Source: Nocardioides pelophilus
GTDB taxonomy: Bacteria; Actinomycetota; Actinomycetes; Propionibacteriales; Nocardioidaceae
Assembly (NCBI RefSeq): GCF_014180685.1
Contig: NZ_JACEHF010000013.1
Coordinates: 1 to 40,413, forward strand
DNA: 40,413 nt
Direction of reading: 5' to 3'
Position 1 is the stretch's first letter. Each line of letters starts with the position of its first letter. The notes below the pieces were generated by a model. That model worked only from the letters and a program-made list of their open reading frames with translations, ran no database searches and was not told where the DNA came from. The translations under genes were made by a program, and so were the position numbers. Below, in pieces: positions 8,811 through 16,685 of the stretch.

Positions 8811-10943
8811 CTAGGAACCCAGCGGCCGTGGGCCGACCGCCACCTCCACCGGCTCCTCCGCCGACGCAGGGTCCAGCTCCGGCAGCAGCCGATCCAGCCA
8901 CCCTGGCAGCCACCAGTTCGCCTCGCCCAGGAGCTTCATGGTGGCCGGGACGAGCACCAGCCGTACGACGGTGGCGTCGAGGAAGATGGCCGTGGCCAGT
9001 CCCACTCCCATCATCTTCACGACCGGGTCACTGCCCAGGACGAAGCCCGAGAAGACCGCGACCATGATCAGCGCAGCCGCGGTGATGGTGCGGCCGGTGC
9101 CTGCGATCCCCTCGATGACCGCGCGGGTGTTGTCGCCGTGGCGGCGGTACTCCTCGCGCACCCGCGACAGCAGGAAGACCTCGTAGTCCATGGAGAGCCC
9201 GAACAGGATCGCGAACATGAACAGCGGGATGAACGACACGATCGGCACCGTCGACTCCACCCCGATGAGGCCAGCCGCCCAGCCCCACTGGAAGACCATC
9301 ACGAGCACGCCGTACGCCGCGCCGACGCTCAGCAGGTTCAGCACGACCGCCTTCAGCGGCACCAGGACCGACCGGAACAGCAACGTGAGCAGGAGGAAGG
9401 ACAGCACCAGCACCGCCGCTACGAAGCGCGGCATCCGCTCCTGCACCCGGTCACCGAGGTCGGCGAAGGTCGCGGTCTGTCCACCCACATGGGCGGTTGC
9501 AGAGGTCCCGTCCAGCACGGTCGGGAAGACGTCGCTCCGGAGCCTCGCGATGGTCTCCTGGGTGGCGACGTCCTGGGGCGACGTGGTCGGCTGCGCCACC
9601 AGGGTCGCCACCCCTGCGTCGAGGTCGACGGTCGGTTCGGCGACCGAGGCGATCCCCGGGTCGGCGTTCACGGCCTCGGCCAGCGGCGCCACGACGGACC
9701 TGTCCTGCGCGACGTCGACCGCGATCACCAGCGGCCCGTTGGCCCCGGGACCGAAGCCCTCGGCGATGAGGTCGTAGGCCCGGCGTTCGGTGCGCGACTC
9801 GGGCTTGGTCCCGTCGTCGGGGAAGCCCAGGTCGAGCGCGAGCACGGGCGCGGCCAGCGCCAGCATGAGAGCCGCACCGCCGAGCAGGTACGCCGTCGCG
9901 TTGCGGGTCACGTGAGCGCCCCACCGGTGCCAGCCGGTGCTGGGCCGGTGCGGCCCCTCGTCGCCCCGCCGCCGGCGTCCGTTGATCCGGTGCCCTGCCA
10001 GCCCGAGCAGCGCGGGCAGCAAGGTGACCGAGGCGAGCACCATCACCAGCACCATCGCGGAGATGGCGACCCCACCGCCGGTCACGAACGGGATCCCCGC
10101 GAAGAGCAAACCGAGGATCGCCACGACGACCGTGCCGCCGGCGAAGATCACCGCCTGTCCCGCTGTCGCCAGGGCTCGGCCGGCCGCTTCGGCGACCGCC
10201 ATCCCCTGGGCCAGGTGCTCGCGGTGCCGGGTGACCAGGAAGAGCGCGTAGTCGATGCCGACGCCGAGCCCGACCATGGCCGCAAGCTCCGGCGCCCACG
10301 CCGGGATGTCGACCAGGTAGGTCACCAGCTTCATCGAGGTCACGCCGACGACCAGACCGAACAGCGCCATCCCGATCGGCAGCCCCATCGCGACGAAGGA
10401 GCCGAAGGCGATCAGCAGGACGATCATCGCGACGACGATCCCCGCGACCTCGCCGAGCCCGGTGGGTGCCTCCTCGAACGCGAAGAACAGGTCGCCTCCG
10501 GTCTCCACCGTCAGCGACGACTCGTCACGCAGGTCGGCGACGGCGTCCTTGAGGTTCTCCAGGTCAGAGGCATCCAGGTGCTCGATCGCGGGGTACTGCA
10601 CGCGCACGAGGGCGATGTCCCCCTCCGGCGACACGCTGCTCGTCGTACCCAGCACGTGGGGGAGCTCCGCGAGAGCGCCCTCCACCGGTGCGAGCTGCGC
10701 CGCAGCGTCCGGAGCCTCGAGGACCACGTGGGCGGTGATCCCGCCCTCGTCGGTCTGCGTCTCGGCGAGCAGCTCCGCAGCGCGGTAGGAGTCGAGGCCG
10801 GGCGCCTCGAAGCTCTCGTCGAGCTCGCGCCCGAAGGCACTGGAGGAGGCGATGACGACAACAGCGAGCACGACCCACGCGCCGATGGCGACCCAGGGCC
10901 GGGTGGCGGCAGACCGGCCGAGCCGGTAGAGGAGATTCGACAT
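8811..10943 (-). CDS. MMPL/RND-family membrane transporter (YdfJ-like)
   Basis: 710-residue membrane exporter of the RND superfamily, MMPL branch. Two repeated halves each have one hydrophobic span, a large extracytoplasmic loop and a five-to-six-span bundle. The proton-relay signature appears twice, as GVGIDYALFLVTRHRE and GLSMDYEVFLLSRVREE, each with the conserved Asp-Tyr. The ATG at 10943 (MSNLLYRLGR) is chosen because the protein there starts with a basic segment and the first membrane helix; the same frame is open farther upstream but that stretch is antisense to the histidine kinase. Divergent from the two-component system, which may control it. Substrate unknown; lipid or drug export is usual for the family. 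Confidence 0.88.
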   Translation of the reverse strand: MSNLLYRLGRSAATRPWVAIGAWVVLAVVVIASSSAFGRELDESFEAPGLDSYRAAELLAETQTDEGGITAHVVLEAPDAAAQLAPVEGALAELPHVLGTTSSVSPEGDIALVRVQYPAIEHLDASDLENLKDAVADLRDESSLTVETGGDLFFAFEEAPTGLGEVAGIVVAMIVLLIAFGSFVAMGLPIGMALFGLVVGVTSMKLVTYLVDIPAWAPELAAMVGLGVGIDYALFLVTRHREHLAQGMAVAEAAGRALATAGQAVIFAGGTVVVAILGLLFAGIPFVTGGGVAISAMVLVMVLASVTLLPALLGLAGHRINGRRRRGDEGPHRPSTGWHRWGAHVTRNATAYLLGGAALMLALAAPVLALDLGFPDDGTKPESRTERRAYDLIAEGFGPGANGPLVIAVDVAQDRSVVAPLAEAVNADPGIASVAEPTVDLDAGVATLVAQPTTSPQDVATQETIARLRSDVFPTVLDGTSATAHVGGQTATFADLGDRVQERMPRFVAAVLVLSFLLLTLLFRSVLVPLKAVVLNLLSVGAAYGVLVMVFQWGWAAGLIGVESTVPIVSFIPLFMFAILFGLSMDYEVFLLSRVREEYRRHGDNTRAVIEGIAGTGRTITAAALIMVAVFSGFVLGSDPVVKMMGVGLATAIFLDATVVRLVLVPATMKLLGEANWWLPGWLDRLLPELDPASAEEPVEVAVGPRPLGS

Positions 10944-11075
10944 GCGTCCACCGTGGCCGGGCGGCGAGCGATCCACATCGGGCCAAGGAGTGGTCGGCTC
11001 CTCCGCCGAAAGTACGACGCGCGGCTCGTCCTTGTGCCCCGTACGACGAGGCTGTCCGATCTCTAGGCTGGAGCG

Positions 11076-12230
11076 GTGATAGCCGCCTTCGTCCGCTCGG
11101 TCCTTGCCGAGCCCCGTGCACCGGACCCGCCGGCGCGGGTGTGGCGGGACTGGGCTTTGGTCGGCGCCCTGCTGGTCACGGCCGTGGCCGAGGCGATCTT
11201 CCGCCCCGACGTACCGGCGCGGCCCCTGGCCACCGTGGTCGCGCTCGTGGTGATCCCGGTCCTGCTCTGGCGACGTACCCATCCACTGCTGGCGACCGCG
11301 GTCGGCTGGGGCGGTGCGATGGTGCTGCACCTCCCCACCGTCGTCGACGGCAACCCCGATGTGGGGCTGTACTCCATGGCCGGCATCGTGCTGCTGCCGT
11401 ACGCGTTGTACCGCTGGGCTTCCGGACCCGAGGCGCTGGTCGGGACGGCGATCGTCGCCGTGCCGGCCGGCTTCGGCTTCGCGGCCAGCGCCACCCTCGG
11501 GGACGTGATCGGCGGCACCATCCTGCTCGTCGCCGTGTTCGCGCTCGGGGCGGCGATGCGCTACCGCGCGGTTGCCCGCCAGCGCGAGGTGCAGCAGGTC
11601 CGGACGCACGAACGCGGTGGGCTCGCCCGCGAGCTGCACGACACCGTCGCGCACCACGTTTCTGCCATCGCGATCCAGGCGCAGGCAGGACGAGCCGTCG
11701 CGGCGGCGGACCCGGCTGCGGCCCTCGAGGCGCTGGCCGTGATCGAGGCAGAGGCATCCCGGACGCTGCACGAGATGCGCACGATGGTCGGCGTGCTCCG
11801 TGACGGCGACGCGCCTGATGCCGAGCCCGAGTACGGGCCGCAGCGGGGCATCAGCGATCTTCAAGAGCTGACCCGGATGAGCCCCTTGGTGCAGGTGCAC
11901 TGCGCCGGCGATCTCGCCGGCCTGCCGCGACCGGTGGAAGTGGCGGTGTACCGGATCTGTCAGGAGTCGGTCACCAACGCGATCCGGCATGCGCGCAACG
12001 CCGCGACGGTCAGCGTGGAGGTCACCGGCGACGTCGGCGTCGTACGGTTGCGTGTGCATGACGACGGAGATGCAGCCCGCCCCGGAGCAGGCGTGGGCTA
12101 CGGCCTGCTCGGGATGGCGGAGCGAGCCAAGCTGCTCGGCGGCGCCTGTCAGGCCGGGCCGGACCCCGACGGCGGCTGGACCGTCGAGGCGACGCTGCCA
12201 CGAGAGATGCCGCGCGGGGTGCCGCAGTGA
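11076..12230 (+). CDS. Sensor histidine kinase, NarL/DesK-type (HisKA_3)
   Basis: 384-residue membrane sensor kinase. The N-terminal 165 residues hold about five hydrophobic helices with little extracytoplasmic sequence, suggesting it senses the membrane itself. The phospho-acceptor box is ARELHDTVAHHVS with His about residue 188. The ATPase part shows CQESVTNAIRHA (N box) and GYGLLGMAERAKLLGG (G box). The GTG start lies 6 nt after TAGGCT (11064-11069). It overlaps the response regulator by 4 bases (GTGA), so the two are translationally coupled. The divergent MMPL exporter 132 bp away is a plausible target. Confidence 0.92.
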   Translation: MIAAFVRSVLAEPRAPDPPARVWRDWALVGALLVTAVAEAIFRPDVPARPLATVVALVVIPVLLWRRTHPLLATAVGWGGAMVLHLPTVVDGNPDVGLYSMAGIVLLPYALYRWASGPEALVGTAIVAVPAGFGFAASATLGDVIGGTILLVAVFALGAAMRYRAVARQREVQQVRTHERGGLARELHDTVAHHVSAIAIQAQAGRAVAAADPAAALEALAVIEAEASRTLHEMRTMVGVLRDGDAPDAEPEYGPQRGISDLQELTRMSPLVQVHCAGDLAGLPRPVEVAVYRICQESVTNAIRHARNAATVSVEVTGDVGVVRLRVHDDGDAARPGAGVGYGLLGMAERAKLLGGACQAGPDPDGGWTVEATLPREMPRGVPQ

Positions 12231-12895
12231 GTGATCGAGCGACCATCCGGGTGGTGGTCGCGGACGACCAGGTCCTGGTCCGCACCGGCCTCACCATGAT
12301 CCTCAACGCGCAGCCCGGGATCGAGGTCGTCGGCGAGGCAGCGGACGGTCACGAGGCGGTGGCCGTGGCACGCGAGCTGCGTCCCGACGTCTGCCTCTTC
12401 GACATCCGGATGCCCGGCATCGACGGCGTCGAGGCCACCCGCCAGCTCGCTGGCCCAGGCGTCGAGAACCCGATGGCCATCGTGGTCATCACGACCTTCG
12501 ACCTCGACGAGTACGTCCACGGCGCCCTCAAGGCCGGCGCCCGGGGGTTCCTCCTCAAGGACGCCGGGCCCGAGCTGCTGGTCCAGGCGATCCACGCAGC
12601 CGCGAACGGCGACGCGCTCATCTCGCCCAACATCACCCGCCGCCTGCTCACCACGCTGGCCGGCCTGGAGCGAGCCTCCCCGCCGGCCCAGCCGATCGAG
12701 CCGCTCACCGAACGCGAGGAGGAGGTGCTGCTCACCGTCGCCCGCGGCCGCACCAACGCAGAGATCGCCGACGAGCTGCACATCACGCTGAGCACGGTGA
12801 AGACCCATGTTGCCGCGCTGATGAACAAGCTCGGCGCCCGCAACCGCGTCGAGGTCGCGATGTGGGCGTACGAGACCAGGCGCGTCAAGGAGTAG
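12227..12895 (+). CDS. NarL/FixJ-family response regulator
   Basis: 222 residues: receiver domain (about 7-125) with acidic pair DD near 13-14, phospho-acceptor Asp about 59 in CLFDIRMPG and Lys in FLLKDAG, then a LuxR-type DNA-binding domain (about 155-215) beginning LTEREEEVL and containing AEIADELHITLSTVKTHVAA. It starts with GTG inside the kinase stop region and should be phosphorylated by that kinase. Regulon unknown, with the divergent MMPL gene the first candidate. Confidence 0.93.
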   Translation: MSDRATIRVVVADDQVLVRTGLTMILNAQPGIEVVGEAADGHEAVAVARELRPDVCLFDIRMPGIDGVEATRQLAGPGVENPMAIVVITTFDLDEYVHGALKAGARGFLLKDAGPELLVQAIHAAANGDALISPNITRRLLTTLAGLERASPPAQPIEPLTEREEEVLLTVARGRTNAEIADELHITLSTVKTHVAALMNKLGARNRVEVAMWAYETRRVKE

Positions 12896-12919
12896 GACCG
12901 GCTGACCTTCGATCCTGGT

Positions 12920-13522
12920 CTACCCGGTACTGCCCAGCACCGCCGCCCGCTCGCGACCGGTCAGCAGGAGCAGCAGCTCCAGGGCCGGGCCCTCGACCAG
13001 GCGGCCGCTCTCGCCCCGCGCCCAGTCGGTGTCGGTCGCCCGGAGCCGCACGTCGGCGTACCGCTGCCGGGCCTTGAACGGCCAGCCCATCTCCCACACC
13101 CGGTCCAGGCCGAGACTCGCGAACTCCGGCCGTACGTCGACGCGGCGCCCCAGTGGCCGCGCGACGTCCTGGCTGTGCACGATGACGTCGAAGAGGGAGT
13201 TCTTGGTGTCCAGGGCTCTCGCGGTGGTGCGGTCCTGCGCGTGCTGGCGGATCCGAGCCACGATCGCCTCCGGCGCCAGCTCGCCGTACCTCTTGGCGAG
13301 GACGGTGTTGATCCGGTTCGGGTTGAACCCGCCGCGTGGCGCCGCCCGCACCAGCTCCCACGTCGTGATCGTCGGCACCAGCGAGACGTGGCCCGCCACG
13401 TCGCGCACCCGCCACCCCGCGCACAGCGACTCGTGCTCCCACTCCGCCTCGGTGAGCTGCTCGAGCAGATCCGCGAGGGCGACCCGCATCCCCGCCACTG
13501 CCGCCCAGTAGTCCTCGTCCAT
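12920..13522 (-). CDS. TIGR03083-family protein (DinB-like, mycothiol-dependent enzyme superfamily)
   Basis: 200-residue four-helix-bundle protein of the actinobacterial TIGR03083/maleylpyruvate-isomerase-N group. Visible are the typical N-terminal segment with CAGWRVRDVAGHVS (His about 47) and IVHSQDVARPLG (second metal-type His), the spacing expected of DinB/mycothiol-dependent proteins. The reaction is unknown. GAGGAGG upstream of the ATG is a good ribosome site. Divergent from the MarR gene across a perfect palindrome, so it is probably a MarR target. Confidence 0.8.
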   Translation of the reverse strand: MDEDYWAAVAGMRVALADLLEQLTEAEWEHESLCAGWRVRDVAGHVSLVPTITTWELVRAAPRGGFNPNRINTVLAKRYGELAPEAIVARIRQHAQDRTTARALDTKNSLFDVIVHSQDVARPLGRRVDVRPEFASLGLDRVWEMGWPFKARQRYADVRLRATDTDWARGESGRLVEGPALELLLLLTGRERAAVLGSTG

Positions 13523-13542
13523 GGCGGCACCTCCTCGTCACG

Positions 13543-13563
13543 ATAGTCCGAAGTTCGGACTAT
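13543..13563. promoter_or_regulatory. Perfect 21-bp palindrome, probable MarR operator
   Basis: Left arm ATAGTCCGAA and right arm TTCGGACTAT are exact reverse complements around a single G. The right end overlaps TATATT (13561-13566), the -10-like hexamer for marR. A further half-site-like TTGTCCGA follows at 13565. This is the size and placement expected for autoregulation plus control of the divergent gene. Confidence 0.8.
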
Positions 13564-13573
13564 ATTGTCCGAC

Positions 13574-14005
13574 GTGCCGGAACTCAACCTCGGTCTGCTC
13601 CTCTTCATCCCCTATCGGGCGATGGAGACCGCTGTCGTCGCCGACCTCGCTCGCCACGGCCACCACCTCTCCATCGCCCAGGCTCGCGTCTTCCAGCGCA
13701 TCGGTCCCGACGGGATCCGCCCTTCCGAGCTCGCCGAGGCCACTCAGCTCACCAAGCAGACCCTCGGCTCGATCCTCGACCAGCTCGAGAAGGCCGGCTA
13801 CGTCGCCCGCACCCCCGATCCCGCCGACGGTCGGGCTCGCGTCGTCACCATCACCCGCCGCGGCCAGGAGCTCGTCGACCTCAGCCTGCCGGTCGTCGAG
13901 GAGATGGAGCGTGCGTGGACTGAACACCTGGGGCCCGAGCGGACGCGGCAGCTGCGAGAGGTGCTCGTCGACCTGCGGGAGATCACCGACCCGTTCCTTG
14001 ACTGA
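13574..14005 (+). CDS. MarR-family transcriptional regulator
   Basis: 143-residue winged-helix regulator. The recognition part reads RPSELAEATQLTKQTLGSIL and the wing region is KAGYVARTPDPADGRARVV, both standard for MarR, with dimerisation helices at both ends. A GTG at 13574 is used because TATATT (13561-13566) is 7 nt upstream, predicting a leaderless message, whereas a TTG at 13565 would lie at that hexamer. It likely represses itself and the TIGR03083 gene; the ligand is unknown. Confidence 0.87.
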   Translation: MPELNLGLLLFIPYRAMETAVVADLARHGHHLSIAQARVFQRIGPDGIRPSELAEATQLTKQTLGSILDQLEKAGYVARTPDPADGRARVVTITRRGQELVDLSLPVVEEMERAWTEHLGPERTRQLREVLVDLREITDPFLD

Positions 14006-14006
14006 T

Positions 14007-14048
14007 CCCGGACTGCGCACCCCGGACTGCGCACCCCGGACTGCGCAC
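14007..14048 (+). repeat. Three tandem 14-bp direct repeats
   Basis: The unit CCCGGACTGCGCAC occurs three times without mismatch, starting 2 bp after the marR stop. The unit length is not a multiple of three, so copy-number change would shift any frame crossing it. Confidence 0.93.
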
Positions 14049-14211
14049 CCTGGCCTGGCAGACCGACGCCGGCACCACCATCACCGAGACCGAGGCGGTC
14101 TGGCTACCCGCGAACCAGACCTGGGCGAACCCCTTCTGCCGGCGGCTACGGGATCAGGGCCTCGGTGCTCGTGCCCCCAGAGCCACGAGTCGTATCCGGG
14201 CCGCGGCGTGA
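14047..14211 (+). pseudogene. Possible 3' remnant of a coding sequence
   Basis: Downstream of the tandem repeats one frame reads TLAWQTDAGTTITETEAVWL and continues through PANQTWANPF to a TGA at 14209-14211. The composition looks protein-like, but no start or upstream domain is present. I do not recognise the family. It may be a decayed gene end left by a rearrangement at this spot, or chance. Confidence 0.25.
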
Positions 14212-14248
14212 TGCTGGCGCTGTCGCGGCGATGTGATGGCGCTTCTAA

Positions 14249-15724
14249 TCAAAATGAGGCTTCGTCATCCATCGGTTCGTCGCGGTAGCCGAGCACAGCG
14301 CGGGTCATCTGGTTGCGGGTGTCCAGGAGGTCGTCGAGCGCGGTGTCCAGGTCGGCCGCGGTGACGACCAGTGTGTTCGCCTCTGGCTGCTTGTCCCTGT
14401 CGGCCGCGACGACGGCGGAGCGCCGGAGCAACTCCTTCAGGAATGAGGCAGTCACGCCTTCGGTCCTGTCGAGAACGGTGTCGAGGCGACTGGTCTCCAG
14501 GTCGAGGTTTCCTCTGTAGAGCTCGATGAGTCGGCGCCGTGAATCGCGGTTGGGCAGTTCGATGTGAACAGCCTGGTCGACTCGTCCAGGCCGAGAGGCG
14601 AGCGCTGGCTCGAGGAGGTCGGCCCGGTTGGTGGTCAGGAGGAATATGACGTCGGCGTCCTCGTCGAGGCCGTCCATCTCGTTGAGCAGGGTGAACAGGA
14701 GTGGTGTCTCGCCGCCGTAGTGGCTGCGCTCCTCGGCGATCAGGTCGACGTCCTCGACCACGATCATTGCCGGTTGGAGCGTGCGGGCGACCGAGCATGC
14801 TTCGCGAATGCCGTGCAGCGTTTCGCCGGTCAGTTCTACGACGGTCGTGCCGACCAGTTCGCTGATGAGGTAGCGCACGGAGTGCGTCTTGCCTACCCCT
14901 GGAGGTCCGTAAAGGAGGATGCCGCGCTTGAGGTGTTGGCCGGCGGCTCGCAGTCGAGCGCTGTTGCGCGCGACTCCCACGACCTGGCGGCGGAGGTCGT
15001 CGAACGTCGCCGTGGGAAGGATCAGGTCCTCCCGCGACATGGTGGGCCTTTCACGGAATCGGAGCAGCGATCCGCGCTCACCGAACATGCTGCGGCCAAA
15101 GGAGACGACCTGCCCGCGGTAGACGTTGTGCTTGAGCGCGAGCTCCCGCAGGCGGCGTCCGAACGACTCGGCCTGTGCGGGGTGCTGAGCGACAATCTCA
15201 AGGGTCAGTTCCGAGGACCCGCTCTCGGGGTCGGGGCCACGGAAGAGAACGGCAATTCGGTCGTCGCCGTCTCCCAGTAGAAGCAGGGCGACCCGGAGAC
15301 ACTCTCGAGTATCGCCGCCCGGACCGCTGGGCAAGCTGATCCTGGTGACATTGCCGGGTCGCGGTCCGTGCATTGCGAACCTGTCGTCGCCGAGCAGGTC
15401 GGCGATTCCGAACGGCCCGTGATGGCGATGTCCAGCTACTCCGATGATCCGGGCGTGGTCGCCGTGCTCTGTGAGCACGACGTCGAGGGCGCCCTGCACG
15501 TTGACGTGCTCATATGCGGGCCACTGTTCAACGGTGATCGGCAGATCGTGCACTTCGTGCCCGAGGTACTCGACGAGTAGCGAGCGAAAGGTCGGCTGGT
15601 CGACGGTGCGTGCCTTCGAGACGAACCGCTGGATGACATACCGGCCGTAACGCCCAACATCGGACAGCTGGGGCGAGTGGTCATCCGCCGAGGGCGCGGC
15701 GGCCGGACCTGCGGAGAACGACAT
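14249..15724 (-). CDS. AAA-family ATPase, single AAA module with unknown N-terminal domain
   Basis: 491 residues. The first 240 have no fold that I recognise. Residues about 240-460 are an AAA module of the FtsH/Cdc48 class: Walker A GPPGVGKT (273-280), Walker B MIVVEDVD with Glu-Asp near 324-325, sensor-type LLTTNRADLLEPAL, and an arginine-rich SRPGRVDQ. No protease domain follows, so it is more likely a remodelling ATPase than an FtsH protease. The ATG is 6 nt after a minus-strand TAGTCT (15731-15736), fitting a leaderless mRNA. Codon third positions look less GC-rich than in neighbours (TTTTGA end, CTTGAG, GATGAG), hinting at acquisition. No phage or defence partner is visible beside it. 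Confidence 0.82.
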   Translation of the reverse strand: MSFSAGPAAAPSADDHSPQLSDVGRYGRYVIQRFVSKARTVDQPTFRSLLVEYLGHEVHDLPITVEQWPAYEHVNVQGALDVVLTEHGDHARIIGVAGHRHHGPFGIADLLGDDRFAMHGPRPGNVTRISLPSGPGGDTRECLRVALLLLGDGDDRIAVLFRGPDPESGSSELTLEIVAQHPAQAESFGRRLRELALKHNVYRGQVVSFGRSMFGERGSLLRFRERPTMSREDLILPTATFDDLRRQVVGVARNSARLRAAGQHLKRGILLYGPPGVGKTHSVRYLISELVGTTVVELTGETLHGIREACSVARTLQPAMIVVEDVDLIAEERSHYGGETPLLFTLLNEMDGLDEDADVIFLLTTNRADLLEPALASRPGRVDQAVHIELPNRDSRRRLIELYRGNLDLETSRLDTVLDRTEGVTASFLKELLRRSAVVAADRDKQPEANTLVVTAADLDTALDDLLDTRNQMTRAVLGYRDEPMDDEASF

Positions 15725-16043
15725 TCCGGGAGACTAGAGGCACAAGCCAAAGGCTGCCATCCACGCGGCCGTCCCAGACGCGGCGCTATGACGCCGCTCC
15801 GGCCAGCGCACGGATCACGCTGGTAACGGGCAGCAGTGAGCGCGCGTCGGTGCCTCCCGAGGAGGCGCCCTTTCGGACCGAGGCGGGGGACTTCACTCAG
15901 CCCTTCTCCGAGGCGAAACCACGGAGCCCCTCAGCCTCCGTTACCGCTGAGATGACCGACGGGGCTCACGGTAGCGGTGTTCGGCTCAGGCGGCGTGGCT
16001 CGGGATCTATCCTGGGCGGAGGCGAATCTTCAGGGAGCCAACC
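15725..16043. other. 319-bp intergenic region rich in inverted repeats
   Basis: No gene is evident. Three inverted repeats stand out. GCGGCG/CGCCGC lies at 15780-15797. A 9-bp stem with CGA loop (GGTGCCTCC and GGAGGCGCC, one G-T pair) lies at 15849-15869. A longer element is at 15924-15967, where GAGCCCCTCAGC can pair with GCTGA and GGGGCTC separated by a 10-nt bulge. Within it CGGAG (15922-15926) can pair with CTCCG either upstream (15906-15910) or downstream (15936-15940). A TATCCT at 16008-16013 may be the -10 of the next gene, which would leave these elements upstream of its transcript. Confidence 0.5.
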
Positions 16044-16442
16044 ATGACGCTGATCAGCGCACTGTCCCGCCTTGCGGCGGCGTGTGCCTGCCTCGTTGCG
16101 GGGGCGACCGTCCTCGCGTACGTGGCGGTGATCAACAGCGAGCCAGGCGGGCTTGGTCAGTCTGACGGTCAACCCTATGGATGGGCTGCGCTGATGTCAG
16201 TGCCGGTTCTCGCATTGGCCCTGGCAGCCGTCGTCCCGGCCCGGATGCGCCTCCTGCTCCTGGGGTTCGCCGGGCTTGTTCTCGGGCCGCTTGGGCTGAT
16301 CGCAATCTTCTCCGTGGGCCTCGGATTCCTGGTCGCACTCGTGTTCGCCGTGGTGGGCGCGGTTCTCGCTGCCGGAACCGCTTTCGGGGCCGACAGCGGG
16401 ACTTCGCGAGTCTCCGACGGTCTACACGCAACGCGGCACTAG
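16044..16442 (+). CDS. Small membrane protein, about four spans, unknown
   Basis: 132 residues with hydrophobic segments near 8-28, 48-65, 70-90 and 92-115, and a polar tail ending HATRH. No family recognised. GGGAG 7-8 nt before the ATG is a reasonable ribosome site, and TATCCT at 16008-16013 a possible -10. It stands alone between the AAA ATPase and map. Confidence 0.65.
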   Translation: MTLISALSRLAAACACLVAGATVLAYVAVINSEPGGLGQSDGQPYGWAALMSVPVLALALAAVVPARMRLLLLGFAGLVLGPLGLIAIFSVGLGFLVALVFAVVGAVLAAGTAFGADSGTSRVSDGLHATRH

Positions 16443-16685
16443 GGGTGCTTCGACCGGCGCTGACCGGCGGCGATGCGATGCCGTGAGTGGGCGGCGCCGT
16501 CCGCTACCGCGGTATTGCGCCCGCTCCCTCGGCGCCGTGACTGGTCATAGCACCGTGGGAGCGCGCGCAGTCCCGATGGAGCGCCACGAACACTGAGTTA
16601 CCGCGGCCGCAGCACCGAGGTGGTCGACCGCGTCTCAGTGGGCGCGTTGGAGCGCGCCCAACGTGGGTGTCGGGACCGGGGACAG

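Noticed and set aside
9138..11066. Very long open frame on the plus strand opposite the MMPL gene
   Set aside because: Its translation is Arg/His/Gly-rich low-complexity sequence without motifs, while the minus strand encodes a clear membrane transporter. It is a high-GC antisense artefact, as are similar long frames opposite fadD8 (22565-24667) and fadD19 (27144-28838).
8811..12059. A 1082-residue transporter starting upstream of 10943
   Set aside because: The added N-terminal part is antisense to the histidine kinase and has no membrane or domain character; the natural start is the ATG at 10943.
13574..14005. The local regulator as KstR
   Set aside because: It is a MarR protein with winged-helix features, and its palindrome differs from the KstR motif. 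KstR is TetR-type, and no TetR gene occurs in the window.
14007..14048. Short CRISPR-like array
   Set aside because: The three 14-bp units are contiguous without spacers, far shorter than CRISPR repeats, and no cas genes are present.
15905..15980. Riboswitch leader of the gene at 16044
   Set aside because: A TATCCT -10 candidate at 16008 would start transcription downstream of the structures, and no known riboswitch core is recognisable. Kept only as an inverted-repeat observation.
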